This document shows positions 7,721 through 16,931 of a stretch of 64,000 nt of DNA, in pieces. The notes below the pieces were generated by a model, which made no database searches, was not told where the DNA came from, and was given only the letters and a program-made list of their open reading frames with translations. Numbering within the stretch: position 1 is the first letter of the stretch; the number at the start of each line of letters is the position of its first letter. The DNA comes from SLRI01 sp964393275. GTDB lineage: Bacteria; Pseudomonadota; Alphaproteobacteria; Geminicoccales; Geminicoccaceae. Both the position numbers and the translations under genes were made by a program. Where the stretch lies: the NCBI GenBank assembly GCA_964393275.1, contig CAYMTA010000001.1, positions 1-64,000 on the forward strand. The letters run 5' to 3'.

Positions 7721-9193
7721 TCAGCCGCCATAGCGCTCGGCGACGTGCGCCAGGAAGGCTTCGGTGCCGAGCTCGGCGCCGGTGGCCTCCTGGATCAGCT
7801 CCTGCATCGGCAGGCTCGAGGCCTTTTCGTGGATGCGGGAGCGGAGCCAGGCGAGGAGGGGCTGGAAGTCGCCTTGGGCGATGTGGGCCTGGAGGCCGGG
7901 GATGGCGCGCCCGGCTGCCTGGAAGAGCTGGGCGGCGAGGAGGGCGCCCAGCGTGTAGTTGGGGAAATAGCCGAACGCGCCGACCGGCCAGTGGATGTCC
8001 TGAAGGCAGCCCTGGCGGTCGTCGGGCGGGCGGATGCCCAGAAGCTCGGCCATGCCGTCGCTCCAGGCGGCGGGCAGATCGCGAAGGTCGAGATCGCCGG
8101 CAATCAGTGCTTTTTCCAGATGGTAGCGAAGCACGATGTGGAGCGGGTAGGTGAGCTCGTCGGCGTCGACGCGGATCAGGCCTTTCCTGACCGTGCGGTA
8201 GTGGCGGACGAGGTTGCCGGGGGCCAGCGCCGGCTGGGCGCCGAAGGTCTCGGCGAGGCGGGCGGCGAGGAAGCCGAGGAAGGCGGGCGAGCGGCAGGCC
8301 TGCATCTCGACCAGCAGCGACTGGCTTTCGTGGATCGCCATGCCATGCGCCTCGCCGACCGGCTGGTGGCGCCAGGCCTCCGGCAGGCCGGCCTCGTAGA
8401 GGGCGTGGCCGGTCTCGTGCATGACCCCCATGATGGCCGAGACGATCTCGGCCGCGTCGTAGCGGGTGGTGATGCGGATGTCGGTGGGCGTGCCGCCGCA
8501 GAAGGGGTGCGTGCTCTCGTCGAGCCGGCCATGGGCGAAGTCGAAGCCGAGCCTCGCCATCAGCTCCCTGGCCAGCTTTTTCTGCAGCTCGACGGGGAAT
8601 GGGCCCACGGGCGGCATCGCCGGTTGCTGGCGGGCGAGAGCGTCGTCGATCAGGCCCGGCAGGTGCTGCTGGAGCGGGGCGAAGAGGCGGTCGATGGCGG
8701 CCTCGTCGAGCCCCGGCTGGAAGCCATCGAGAAGGGCGGCGTAGGGCTCGAGCCCGAGCTTTCGGCCCTGCAGGGACGCGGCCTCCCGGGTCAGGCGCAG
8801 CACCTCCTCGAGCTTCGGGCGCAGGGCCGCGTAGTCGCTCGCCGCCCGGGCCTCGCGCCAGGCCATCTCGCAGGCATTGGTGGCCCGTGCCGTGGCTTCG
8901 ACCAGATCCCGCGGCAGGGCCGTGGCACGCTCGAGGCGGCGGCGGATCAAAGCGAGATTGGCGCCCTGCCAGGCGTCGAGCGGCTCGGCCCCGGCCGCCT
9001 CGACGAGATCCCTTGTCTCCGGCGAGACGAGGATCTCGTGGCCGAGGCCGCCCAGGGTCGCGAGCTGCTCGCCGCGCGCGGCGTTGCCGCCCTTGGGCAT
9101 CATCACCGCCTGGTCCCAGTTCAGGACGGCGGCGGCGCCGCCCAGGTCAGCGAGCCGCTTGAAGCGTCGCTCGAGGGTCACGTAGGCCGACAT
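7721..9193 (-). CDS. M32 family metallocarboxypeptidase (carboxypeptidase Taq type)
   Basis: This 490-residue cytoplasmic carboxypeptidase removes C-terminal residues from peptides. HETGH (259-263) is the HExxH zinc motif, and MAIHESQSLLVE supplies the third ligand. PFCGGTPTDIRITTRY and VDADELTYPLHIVLRY are family blocks. The N-terminus MSAYVTLERRFKRLADLGGAAA fits the family start, so the 47-base overlap with the end of ctaA is probably real. It is the last gene of the cytochrome oxidase run, though a functional tie to heme or oxidase assembly is not known. Confidence 0.93.
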   Translation of the reverse strand: MSAYVTLERRFKRLADLGGAAAVLNWDQAVMMPKGGNAARGEQLATLGGLGHEILVSPETRDLVEAAGAEPLDAWQGANLALIRRRLERATALPRDLVEATARATNACEMAWREARAASDYAALRPKLEEVLRLTREAASLQGRKLGLEPYAALLDGFQPGLDEAAIDRLFAPLQQHLPGLIDDALARQQPAMPPVGPFPVELQKKLARELMARLGFDFAHGRLDESTHPFCGGTPTDIRITTRYDAAEIVSAIMGVMHETGHALYEAGLPEAWRHQPVGEAHGMAIHESQSLLVEMQACRSPAFLGFLAARLAETFGAQPALAPGNLVRHYRTVRKGLIRVDADELTYPLHIVLRYHLEKALIAGDLDLRDLPAAWSDGMAELLGIRPPDDRQGCLQDIHWPVGAFGYFPNYTLGALLAAQLFQAAGRAIPGLQAHIAQGDFQPLLAWLRSRIHEKASSLPMQELIQEATGAELGTEAFLAHVAERYGG

Positions 9194-10127
9194 GCGGCGG
9201 CTCCCTGGACTCTTGGTCGGTTGGGGTCAGCAGGACCGTGGCGAGGCTCGCCGCCACGCCCAGAAAGACGAGAACGCCGACCGCCTGGTGCGCCACGGCC
9301 AGGGAGGTCGGCACCAGATGGATGATCACCAGGGCGCCGAGGCCGATCTGCGTCAGGACCAGGGCCGTGACGAGGGCGGCGAGGCCGCGCAGGATCGGGT
9401 TGTCGCCTTTGAAGGCCAGGACGAGGTAGGCGAGGATGCCGAGCCCGGTCAGGGCCGCCAGGGTGCGGTGCAGGAAGTGGATGCGGATCAGGGGATCGCC
9501 GAGGTCGGGCAGCCAGCCGCCATTGCAGGCCGGCCATTCGTAGCAGGCGAGCGAGGCGCCGCTCTTCGCGGTGATGGCGGCGGTCACCATGGTGGCGAGC
9601 ACCAGGAGCCAGAGTGCTGCGAGGAAGGGGCGCCAGAGGTGGGGCTCCGGTGCCGCGAAGTGATGCGCCGGCAGAAGGCGCAGCGTGAACAGGACGAGGA
9701 GCGAGAGGAGCAGGAGCGCGTTGCCGAGATGCAGCGCCACCGACCAGGCGCTGTTGGCGTCGAGCACGGTGATGCCGCCGAGCTTCGCCTGGATCAGGAG
9801 GACCACCAGGATGCCGAGGGCGAGGCGCCAGCCGGCCCGGTCGACGTGGCGCCTGAAGAACGCGATGACGGCGATCACCAGGATGAGGGGCCCGAGCAGG
9901 ACGCCGGCGATCAGCCGGTGCACCCATTCGAGCATCACCTGGTAGTAGTGGTAGCCGACGTCGCCGAGGGCGGCGAAGGCGGAGGGTGTCAGCACCCATT
10001 CGCCGTAGCAGGTGGGCCAGTCCGGGCAGGAGAGGCCGGAATTGGTCGAGCGCACCCAGCCGCCCAGGATGATCAGGCAGTAGGTCATGACGACGCTCAG
10101 GACGGCGAGCGGCTGCAAGGCTTTCAT
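9147..10127 (-). CDS. ctaA: Heme A synthase (COX15/CtaA)
   Basis: CtaA oxidises the C8 methyl group of heme O to a formyl, producing heme A for the aa3 oxidase. The 326-residue protein has about eight membrane segments. The N-terminal LGGWVRSTNSGLSCPDWPTCYG block is followed by four conserved histidine sites in EWVHR, ALHLGNA, FLHRTLA and AHQAVG. The ATG overlaps the surf1 stop (ATGA). The C-terminus (after TDQESREPP) is hydrophilic and overlaps the M32 peptidase gene by 47 bases. CtaB, encoded upstream in the same operon, provides its substrate. Confidence 0.95.
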   Translation of the reverse strand: MKALQPLAVLSVVMTYCLIILGGWVRSTNSGLSCPDWPTCYGEWVLTPSAFAALGDVGYHYYQVMLEWVHRLIAGVLLGPLILVIAVIAFFRRHVDRAGWRLALGILVVLLIQAKLGGITVLDANSAWSVALHLGNALLLLSLLVLFTLRLLPAHHFAAPEPHLWRPFLAALWLLVLATMVTAAITAKSGASLACYEWPACNGGWLPDLGDPLIRIHFLHRTLAALTGLGILAYLVLAFKGDNPILRGLAALVTALVLTQIGLGALVIIHLVPTSLAVAHQAVGVLVFLGVAASLATVLLTPTDQESREPPHVGLRDPRATLQAAR

Positions 10128-10924
10128 GGTGCTGCCTCCTCTTCGCGGGTGGGGCCGGGGGCCCGGCCGCGGGCGAGCCCGAAGGCGATATAGACGGCGG
10201 CGAGCGCCGCACCCAGCCCATACCAGGTGATGGCGTAGCCCAGATGGTTGTTGGCGAGGGTGACCGCCGGGCGGTCGGCGATGGGGGGCGTGGCCTCGGG
10301 TTCGGACGGGGTGCGGACCAGCGTCACCGGCGCCAGCCCCGGCAGGTCGAGCGTGGTGTCGAGCGCTGCCGTGTCGAGCCAGTACCAGCGACGCTCGTCC
10401 GGCTGGTTCTCGGGCCGGAAGGCGGGCCGCTTCGCCTGATGATCGACGCGCAGGATGCCGGCGATGGCCGCCGGCGCGGGTGCGAGGCCGGGCTCGGGCC
10501 CAGTCGCGGGCTCAGAAACGGGCCCAGACGCGGGCAGTACCGCGAGGGCCTGCTCGATCGGCTCCGGGATCCACCCCATGTCGACGATGACCGGCGCCCC
10601 CTGCCCGCGCCCGAGCGGCACCATGAGACGGGCGCCGAGAACGCCACCCCGCTGCTCGCTGCCATAGGCGAAGGCGCGATCGAGGAGCAGCGTGCCGGCT
10701 GCGGTCACCGGCCGGCGGTCGAGCCCGACCATGGCGGCGGCCTCGGCCGGCAGGGGCACCAGTGCCGCCGCCAGCCCCGCCTCGATCCGCTCGATCAGGT
10801 CGAGCTTCCAGGCGAGGCGCTGGACCTGCCAGGTGCCGAGGGCCATCAGGATGGCGAAGGCCGCGACGGTCGTCACCGTCAGCGGCCAGCCGGGTCGAAA
10901 GTGGCGGCCTCCGCTCTTCGGCAT
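10124..10924 (-). CDS. SURF1-family cytochrome oxidase assembly protein
   Basis: This 266-residue inner-membrane protein helps insert heme A into subunit I of cytochrome c oxidase. An N-terminal membrane helix is followed by the signature GTWQVQRLAWKLDLIERIE, and a second helix (ITWYGLGAALAAVYIAFGL) closes the protein. NHLGYAITWYGL and WYWLD are family blocks. The start MPKSGGRHFRPGWP at 10924 was preferred because the longer frame upstream is serine-rich antisense noise. It lies between ctaE and ctaA. The DUF983 gene often found here in relatives is absent. Confidence 0.92.
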   Translation of the reverse strand: MPKSGGRHFRPGWPLTVTTVAAFAILMALGTWQVQRLAWKLDLIERIEAGLAAALVPLPAEAAAMVGLDRRPVTAAGTLLLDRAFAYGSEQRGGVLGARLMVPLGRGQGAPVIVDMGWIPEPIEQALAVLPASGPVSEPATGPEPGLAPAPAAIAGILRVDHQAKRPAFRPENQPDERRWYWLDTAALDTTLDLPGLAPVTLVRTPSEPEATPPIADRPAVTLANNHLGYAITWYGLGAALAAVYIAFGLARGRAPGPTREEEAAP

Positions 10925-10985
10925 GGACGCTCGGCGACCGTTGGTGAACGGCGAAGCCGCTCCTGTCACGCCTCGCCGGAGCCGC

Positions 10986-11849
10986 TCACTGGATGCCCGG
11001 CCAGGTCCAGAACAGGCTGCCGCCCCACCAGTAGACGCAGACGAAGAGGAAGAGCCAGACGACGTCGACGAAATGCCAGTACCAGGCGGCCGCCTCGAAG
11101 CCGACATGCCGCTCCTGCTTCAGCCGGCCGCGATAGGCGCGCACCGTGCAGACGAGGAGGAAGGTGGCGCCGATGAAGACGTGGAAGCCGTGGAAGCCGG
11201 TGGCCATGTAGAAGGCCGAGCCGAAGATGCCCTTGTCGATGGTCAGGCCCAGGTGAACGAGGTGGAAGTACTCGTAGATCTGCATGCCGAGGAAGAGGAA
11301 GCCCAGGGCCACGGTGATGGTCAGCGCCTTCTTGACCGATTCGTTGTCGCCCTGGAGCAGGGCATGATGCGCCCAGGTGGCGGTGCAGCCCGACAGCAGC
11401 AGGATCATCGTGTTGAGGAAGGGAATGCCCCAGGCCGGAACCGGCTCGATGCCCTCGGGCGGCCAGGACAGGGGGAACACTTCCGGCGGGTTGAGGGCGC
11501 CCCAGAAGAAGGCCCAGAAGAAGGCGAAGAAGAAGAGCACCTCCGACGCGATGAACAGCACCATGCCGATGCGCAGCATGGTCGCGACCTTCTCGCTGTA
11601 GTCGCCGGCATAGGCCTCCTTCAGCACGTCGCGCCACCACGAGAACATGGTGAAGACGACACCGATGGCGCCCAGGATCATGATCCAGCCGCCCGGGCTC
11701 GCGTTGTGCAGCCACATGACGGCGCCGCCGAACATCACCAGGGCGGCGAAGCTGCCGACCAGAGGCCAGGGGCTCGGATCGACGAGATAGTAGTCGTGCT
11801 TCGGCGCCGCGTGAGCGGCCTGGGCACCGGCGTGGGTGGCTTCGGCCAT
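10986..11849 (-). CDS. ctaE: Cytochrome c oxidase subunit III
   Basis: The 287-residue protein has seven membrane segments and the usual subunit III landmarks: YYLVDPSPWP at the start, ASEVLFFFAFFWAFFW with the conserved Glu, LLSGCTATWAHHALL, and GFHGFHVFIGATFL. The C-terminus YWHFVDVVWLFLFVCVYWWGG is typical. It completes the aa3 core with CtaC and CtaD. The gene sits 20 bases after ctaG in the operon. Confidence 0.96.
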   Translation of the reverse strand: MAEATHAGAQAAHAAPKHDYYLVDPSPWPLVGSFAALVMFGGAVMWLHNASPGGWIMILGAIGVVFTMFSWWRDVLKEAYAGDYSEKVATMLRIGMVLFIASEVLFFFAFFWAFFWGALNPPEVFPLSWPPEGIEPVPAWGIPFLNTMILLLSGCTATWAHHALLQGDNESVKKALTITVALGFLFLGMQIYEYFHLVHLGLTIDKGIFGSAFYMATGFHGFHVFIGATFLLVCTVRAYRGRLKQERHVGFEAAAWYWHFVDVVWLFLFVCVYWWGGSLFWTWPGIQ

Positions 11850-11869
11850 GGTCGGATAGTCCCCCGTTG

Positions 11870-12472
11870 TCAGCCCTGCTCGTCAGTCGGCAGGATGCTC
11901 GGCTCCTCGGCGTGCGCGGCCCTCTTGGCCGCGAGCGCCTCGGTCGCCTCCTCGTCGATGAAGAAGGTGTAGGACAAGGTGATCTGGCGCACGTCCTGCG
12001 TCGCCGGATCGGTCAGCATGGCCGGATCGACGAAGAACGAGACCGGCATGTCGACCCGCTCGCCCGGCTGCAGGGTCTGCTCGTCGAAGCAGAAGCAGGC
12101 GATCTTGGCGAAATAGGCGCCGACCTTGAAAGGCACGACATTGTAGACGGCGCGGCCGACGATCGGCCGGTCGGCGTGATTGATGGCCTCGTAGAAGATC
12201 AGGCGGTTCTCGCCGGGCAGCACGTCGACCGAGCGCTGCTCCGGCTGGAACGACCACGGCAGGTCGGGCGCATGATCGGCGTTGAAGCTGATCTGGATGG
12301 CCGGGCCGTCCACGGCCCCGGGCGTGGCCTCCGCCACCTGGGTGGTTCCGGCATAGCCGGTCACCCGGCAGAAGAGGTTGTAGAGCGGCACCGAGGCAGC
12401 TGTCAGTCCGAGCATGCCGATGATGACGGCGAGGCCGACGAGGGCGGTGCGGCGGTTCTTCCTTGCATCCAC
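11870..12472 (-). CDS. ctaG: Cytochrome c oxidase assembly protein CtaG/Cox11
   Basis: CtaG delivers copper to the CuB centre of subunit I. The 200-residue protein has one N-terminal membrane anchor (ALVGLAVIIGMLGLTAASVPLY), then YNLFCRVTGYAGTTQ and the copper-binding CFCFDEQTLQPGE. DMPVSFFVDPAM follows and the Cox11 beta-barrel closes with LSYTFF. It lies three bases downstream of the small membrane protein gene and 20 bases upstream of ctaE. Confidence 0.95.
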   Translation of the reverse strand: MDARKNRRTALVGLAVIIGMLGLTAASVPLYNLFCRVTGYAGTTQVAEATPGAVDGPAIQISFNADHAPDLPWSFQPEQRSVDVLPGENRLIFYEAINHADRPIVGRAVYNVVPFKVGAYFAKIACFCFDEQTLQPGERVDMPVSFFVDPAMLTDPATQDVRQITLSYTFFIDEEATEALAAKRAAHAEEPSILPTDEQG

Positions 12473-12475
12473 GGG

Positions 12476-12598
12476 TCAGGTGCCCCCCATCTTGACCAGG
12501 GCGATCAGGTAGAAGAGCACGGCCACGGCGAGGAGGATCAGGCCCATCGCGATGTTCTTGGCGCGCTGGCGGCGACGCTGCTCCTGGCCCGTGATCAT
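12476..12598 (-). CDS. 40-residue membrane protein of the oxidase operon (CoxF/CtaF-like)
   Basis: The tiny product MITGQEQRRRQRAKNIAMGL continues into one hydrophobic helix and ends LVKMGGT. An Arg-rich head followed by a single transmembrane helix fits the small proteins commonly encoded between ctaB and ctaG in alphaproteobacteria. Its ATG overlaps the ctaB TGA (ATGA) and it is followed after three bases by ctaG, so it is almost certainly translated. The function is not known; a role in oxidase assembly or as a minor subunit is inferred from position. Confidence 0.8.
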   Translation of the reverse strand: MITGQEQRRRQRAKNIAMGLILLAVAVLFYLIALVKMGGT

Positions 12599-13524
12599 GC
12601 CACGAGCCAGAGGCGGGCGGCGTGGTCGAGGACGAGCGCCAGGAAGAGACCGAAGAGGTAGATGATCGAGAACTTGAAGAGCCGCATCGCCTCGCGGTCG
12701 CTGGCGCTCCGCAGGAGCCGCCAGGCGCCCTGCACGAGAACGGCCGAGAGGGCGGCGGCGGCGCCGAGATAGAGCCAGCCCGCGGTGCCGACCAGGGTCG
12801 GCAGCAGGCTGATCACGGCGAGCAGCAGGCTGTAGCCCAGGATATGCCGGCGGGTGGTGTCGGATCCCCTGACGACCGGCAGCATCGGCACGCCGACATT
12901 GGCGTAGTCCTTCTGCCGGTAGAGGGCGAGCGCCCAGAAATGCGGCGGCGTCCAGAAGAAGATCAGAAGGAAGAGCAGGACCGGCATGAGCTCGATCCGG
13001 CCGGTGACCGCGGCCCAGCCGATCATCGGCGGGAAGGCGCCGGCGGCGCCGCCGATGACGATGTTCTGCGGCGTGCGGCGCTTCAGCCAGAGCGTGTAGA
13101 CGAGGACGTAGAAGGCGATGGTGAGCGCCAGGAGGCCGGCCGCCAGCCAGTTGAGGGCGAGCCCCATCACCATGACCGAGCCGATGGCGAGGCTGATGCC
13201 GGTGGCGAGCGCCTCGGCCGCCGAGATCCGGCCGGTGGCGGTCGGCCTGAGGCGCGTGCGCACCATCACCCGGTCGATATCGGTGTCGTAGGCGTTGTTG
13301 ATGGCGGCCGAGGCGCCGGCGCCGACGGCGATGCACAGGATGGCCACGAAGGTGAGCAGCGGATGCAGGTTGCCGGGCGCGATGAACAGCCCGACGCCGC
13401 CGGTGAAGACGACGAGCTGCATCACGTTCGGCTTGAGGAGCCGCCAGTAGTCGCGCAGCTCGGACTGCCCGGCCGCCTGGCCGGGCCGCGTGTCTAGCCG
13501 CGTTTTCTGGAGTGCCTGCGCCAT
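12595..13524 (-). CDS. ctaB: Protoheme IX farnesyltransferase (heme O synthase)
   Basis: CtaB attaches a farnesyl chain to heme b, giving heme O. The 309-residue multi-pass UbiA-superfamily protein carries the Asp-rich NNAYDTDIDRVMVRTRLRP motif and a second motif in the FWTPPHFWALALYRQKDY loop. GAFPPMIGWAAVTG is another CtaB block. It lies seven bases downstream of ctaD and overlaps the next small gene by an ATGA. Confidence 0.96.
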   Translation of the reverse strand: MAQALQKTRLDTRPGQAAGQSELRDYWRLLKPNVMQLVVFTGGVGLFIAPGNLHPLLTFVAILCIAVGAGASAAINNAYDTDIDRVMVRTRLRPTATGRISAAEALATGISLAIGSVMVMGLALNWLAAGLLALTIAFYVLVYTLWLKRRTPQNIVIGGAAGAFPPMIGWAAVTGRIELMPVLLFLLIFFWTPPHFWALALYRQKDYANVGVPMLPVVRGSDTTRRHILGYSLLLAVISLLPTLVGTAGWLYLGAAAALSAVLVQGAWRLLRSASDREAMRLFKFSIIYLFGLFLALVLDHAARLWLVA

Positions 13525-13531
13525 GTCGTCC

Positions 13532-15121
13532 TCAGCGCACCTGCGGCAGCTCTTCGAAGGTGTGGAACGGTGGCGGCGAGCTGACCGTCCACTCCAGCGT
13601 CGTCGCCCCCTCGCCCCACGGGTTGTCGGCGCACCTCGCCTTCGAGGTGAAGGTCCGGTAGAGCACGAACATGAAGAAGAGCGCGCTGGCGCCGGCGATG
13701 AAGGCGCCGATCGAGCTGATCATGTTCCAGCCGGCGAACGCGTCGGGATAGTCCGGGATGCGGCGCGGCATGCCGGCGAGCCCGAGGAAGTGCTGCGGGA
13801 AGAAGGCGAGGTTGACGCCAACGAAGGTCAACCAAAAGTGGATCTTGCCCAGATGCTCCGGGTACTGGTGGCCGGTCATCTTGCCGATCCAGTAGTAGAA
13901 GCCGGCGAAGATGCCGAAGACCGCCCCCAGGCTGAGGACGTAGTGGAAGTGGGCGACGACGTAGTAGGTGTCGTGCAGCACCGCGTCCACGCCGGCATTG
14001 GCCAGGACCACGCCGGTGACGCCGCCGATGACGAAGAGGAAGATGAAGCCCATGGCGAACAGCATCGGCGTGTCGAGCCGGATGGAGCCGCCCCACATGG
14101 TGGCGATCCAGGAGAAGATCTTGATGCCGGTCGGCACCGCGATGATCAGGGACGCCGCGGTGAAGTAGGCCTTCGCGTCGACGCCCATGCCGACGGTGAA
14201 CATGTGATGGGCCCAGACGACGAAGCCGATGAAGCCGATCGAGACCAGCGCATAGGCCATGCCGAGATAGCCGAAGATCGGCTTTCTGGAGAAGGTCGAG
14301 ACCACATGGCTGATGATGCCGAAGGCCGGCAGGATCATGATGTAGACCTCGGGGTGGCCGAAGACCCAGAAGAGGTGCTGGTAGAGGATCGGGTCGCCGC
14401 CGCCGGCAGGGTCGAAGAAGTGGGTGCCGAAGTTGCGGTCGGTGAGCAGCATGGTCACGGCACCGGCGAGCACCGGCACCGCCAGGAGGAGCAAAAAGGC
14501 GGTGACCAGGATGGACCAGGCGTAGAGCGGCATCTTGTGCATGGTCATGCCGGGCGCGCGCATGTTGAAGATGGTGGTGATGAAGTTGATCGCACCCAGG
14601 AGCGAGCTGGCGCCGGCCAGATGGATCGCGAAGATGGTCATGTCGACCGCCGCGGTCGGATGGCCGAGCATCGACGAGAGCGGCGGGTAGCTGGTCCAGC
14701 CGCCGCCGAAGCCACCGTCGACGAAGGCCGAGCCGAAGAGCAGGATGAAGGCCGGGACCAGGAGCCAGAAGCTGATGTTGTTCATCCGCGGGAAGGCCAT
14801 GTCCGGCGCCCCGATCATCAGGGGCACCATCCAGTTGCCGAAGCCGCCGATCAGGGCCGGCATGAGGAAGAAGAAGATCATGATCAGGCCGTGCGAGGTG
14901 ACCAGCACGTTGAAGAGCTGGTGGTCGCCGCCCAGGATCTGGTCGCCCGGCACCATCAGCTCGGCCCGGAAGATCATCGACATCGACATGCCGATGATGC
15001 CGGCGCAGAAGGCGAAGATCAGATAGAGGGTGCCGATGTCCTTGTGATTGGTCGAGAACAGCCAGCGCCGCCATCCGGTAGGCGTGTGGTCGTCATGGGC
15101 ATGGGCGGATGCGTAGGCCAT
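13532..15121 (-). CDS. ctaD: Cytochrome c oxidase subunit I (A1-type aa3)
   Basis: This catalytic subunit holds heme a, heme a3 and CuB. The 529-residue, 12-helix protein has the heme a ligand in TSHGLIM (His77), HPEVY (256-260, His-Tyr pair and proton-channel Glu), HH305-306, and heme ligands in VVAHFHYVLS (His391, His393). The D-channel entry in APDMAFPRMNN and the K-channel Lys in PTGIKIF are present, so it is an A1-type proton-pumping oxidase. It follows ctaC by 58 bases. The long open frame on the opposite strand is a composition artefact. Confidence 0.97.
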   Translation of the reverse strand: MAYASAHAHDDHTPTGWRRWLFSTNHKDIGTLYLIFAFCAGIIGMSMSMIFRAELMVPGDQILGGDHQLFNVLVTSHGLIMIFFFLMPALIGGFGNWMVPLMIGAPDMAFPRMNNISFWLLVPAFILLFGSAFVDGGFGGGWTSYPPLSSMLGHPTAAVDMTIFAIHLAGASSLLGAINFITTIFNMRAPGMTMHKMPLYAWSILVTAFLLLLAVPVLAGAVTMLLTDRNFGTHFFDPAGGGDPILYQHLFWVFGHPEVYIMILPAFGIISHVVSTFSRKPIFGYLGMAYALVSIGFIGFVVWAHHMFTVGMGVDAKAYFTAASLIIAVPTGIKIFSWIATMWGGSIRLDTPMLFAMGFIFLFVIGGVTGVVLANAGVDAVLHDTYYVVAHFHYVLSLGAVFGIFAGFYYWIGKMTGHQYPEHLGKIHFWLTFVGVNLAFFPQHFLGLAGMPRRIPDYPDAFAGWNMISSIGAFIAGASALFFMFVLYRTFTSKARCADNPWGEGATTLEWTVSSPPPFHTFEELPQVR

Positions 15122-15179
15122 TCTTCAACTCTCCGCGAGAACGCGACCGGTCGGGACGAACGGGATCATGTGCCCCGGC

Positions 15180-16007
15180 TCAGCGATTGGCGACATGCAC
15201 AGGCGTGGCATCGACCTTGGCGAAGCGGGTCTGTGCGTCCGCCACCCAGGCCTTGTACTCCTCGGGCGTCACCGCCTCGATGGTGATCGGCATGAAGCCG
15301 TGATTGACGCCGCACAGCTCCGAGCACTGGCCGTAATAGAGGCCCGGCTCGTTGATGTGCAGCCAGAGCTCGTTGAGCCGCCCGGGCACGGCGTCCACCT
15401 TGACGCCGAGCGACGGCATCGCCCAGGAGTGGAGCACGTCGGCGGCCGTGATCTGCATCCGGATGTTGGTGCCGGTCGGCAGCACGATCCGGTTGTCGGT
15501 CTCGAGCAGCCGCAGCATGCCGGGCTCCAGCTCGTCGTCGGCCAGCATGAAGGCGTCGAAGGTGAAGTCCCCGTTGTCCGGGTACTCGTAGGTCCAGTAC
15601 CACTGCTTGCCGGTCGCCTTCACCGTCATCTCGGTCTCGGGCAGCACGTCCATGAAGAAGAGCAGGCGAAAGGACGGGATGGCGATGATCACGACGATCA
15701 GCACCGGCACCACCGTCCACACCACCTCCAGCAGCGTGTGGTGCGAGCGCCTGGACGGCTTCGGGTTCTTCGATTCGCGGAACCTGATGACGACGATGGC
15801 GAGCAGGGCCAGCACCAGGACGCAGATCAGCGTGATGATCCAGAGCAGCAGATCATGCATGCCGGTCAGCTTCTCCATGATGGGGCTGCCCGCCGGCTGC
15901 AGCCCCAGCTGCCAGGGCTCCGGCTGGGCGGCCAGCGCCGTGCCGCCTCCGCTGAGGCCGGAGAACAGGAGGAGGGTGCCGACGAGGCACGCGTTCAACC
16001 AGCGCAT
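15180..16007 (-). CDS. ctaC: Cytochrome c oxidase subunit II
   Basis: Subunit II accepts electrons from cytochrome c at the CuA site. After a cleavable signal peptide (MRWLNACLVGTLLLF... ending ALA) come two membrane helices and a cupredoxin domain. CuA ligands are visible in HSWAMPSLG and in YGQCSELCGVNHGFMPI (Cys, Glu, Cys, His, Met). The ATG at 16007 was preferred over one 11 codons earlier because the signal peptide starts there and AAGGA lies about ten bases upstream. It is the first gene of the oxidase operon. Confidence 0.94.
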   Translation of the reverse strand: MRWLNACLVGTLLLFSGLSGGGTALAAQPEPWQLGLQPAGSPIMEKLTGMHDLLLWIITLICVLVLALLAIVVIRFRESKNPKPSRRSHHTLLEVVWTVVPVLIVVIIAIPSFRLLFFMDVLPETEMTVKATGKQWYWTYEYPDNGDFTFDAFMLADDELEPGMLRLLETDNRIVLPTGTNIRMQITAADVLHSWAMPSLGVKVDAVPGRLNELWLHINEPGLYYGQCSELCGVNHGFMPITIEAVTPEEYKAWVADAQTRFAKVDATPVHVANR

Positions 16008-16145
16008 GGGGCTCGTTTCCTTGCTTGACCATGATGCCACGCCCGCTGCCCGGGAAAGAGGCCCGGCACGGCGCCGCGAGATCGTTGAGGCGAGGATAGG
16101 ATGCGGCCTTCGCTCGCGTCAGTGACACGATGTCGCAAAATCGGC

Positions 16146-16880
16146 TTAACCTCCGGCGCGACCGGGCCGAATGCCACGCCCGACGAGCGCCCGATGGCAG
16201 GCGAGCATCATCAAGGATGCGGTCTCGGCACGCAGGATGGTGGGCCCGAGGCTGACCGGGTGAACGAACGGCAGATCATGCAGCGCCGTGCGCTCCTCGG
16301 CGGCGAAGCCGCCCTCGGGACCGACCAGGAGCGCTGCCCCGGGATGCCGCCCGAGCGCGTCCCCGAGAGGATCGCCACCCGCCTCGTCGGCGAGGAGGAC
16401 GCCGACCTCGCCGGCCTGTCGCACGGCATCGAGGAGAGCGGCCTCGGGCAGCAGCTCGGGCAGGCTCAGGCGCTCGCACTGCTCCACCGCCTCGACCAGC
16501 CGCAGGCGCAGGCGGTCGGGCCGCGCCGCCTCGACCACGCCGTGCCGGCAGCGCACCGGCTGGAGCCGGGCCACGCCGAGCTCGACCGCCTTCTCGAGCA
16601 GCCATTCGAGCCGGGGCTTCTTCAGGGGCGCGAAGAGCAGGGTCGGACCGGGCTCGGGTGCCGGCGGGCGAAGCTCGGTCTCGACCGTGACCAGCGCGCC
16701 GTGCCGGTCGAGCCGGTCGAGTCGGGCCCGCCATTCGCCGGAGGCGGCATTGAAGACCCGAAGCGTCTGGCCGGCGCGAGCGCGGAGCACGGCACGCAGG
16801 TAGTGGGTCGCATCGGCCTCGAGCTCGAGGCTGGCCCCGGCGCAAAGCTGGTCTTCGAGATGCAGTCGCGTGTCACGCAT
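16146..16880 (-). CDS. rsmE: 16S rRNA m3U1498 methyltransferase
   Basis: RsmE is a SPOUT methyltransferase that methylates U1498 of 16S rRNA using S-adenosylmethionine. The 244-residue protein begins MRDTRLHLEDQL with a PUA-like N-terminal domain. It ends with the knotted SAM site, ALLVGPEGGF and SLGPTILRAETA. The start at 16880 is divergent from ubiA, with 51 bases between. The reading frame stays open a further 2.4 kb upstream, but that part is antisense to ubiA and ycjX and is not coding. Confidence 0.94.
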   Translation of the reverse strand: MRDTRLHLEDQLCAGASLELEADATHYLRAVLRARAGQTLRVFNAASGEWRARLDRLDRHGALVTVETELRPPAPEPGPTLLFAPLKKPRLEWLLEKAVELGVARLQPVRCRHGVVEAARPDRLRLRLVEAVEQCERLSLPELLPEAALLDAVRQAGEVGVLLADEAGGDPLGDALGRHPGAALLVGPEGGFAAEERTALHDLPFVHPVSLGPTILRAETASLMMLACHRALVGRGIRPGRAGG

Positions 16881-16931
16881 CTTGGGGTGCTCGCCTTTAC
16901 GCCCGGGGACCCCGACGCTAAGTGATCGGGC

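Noticed and set aside
13490..15286. A 598-codon plus-strand frame across the ctaD region
   Set aside because: Antisense to subunit I; the His/Asp/Gly-rich composition is the complement of the ctaD codons.
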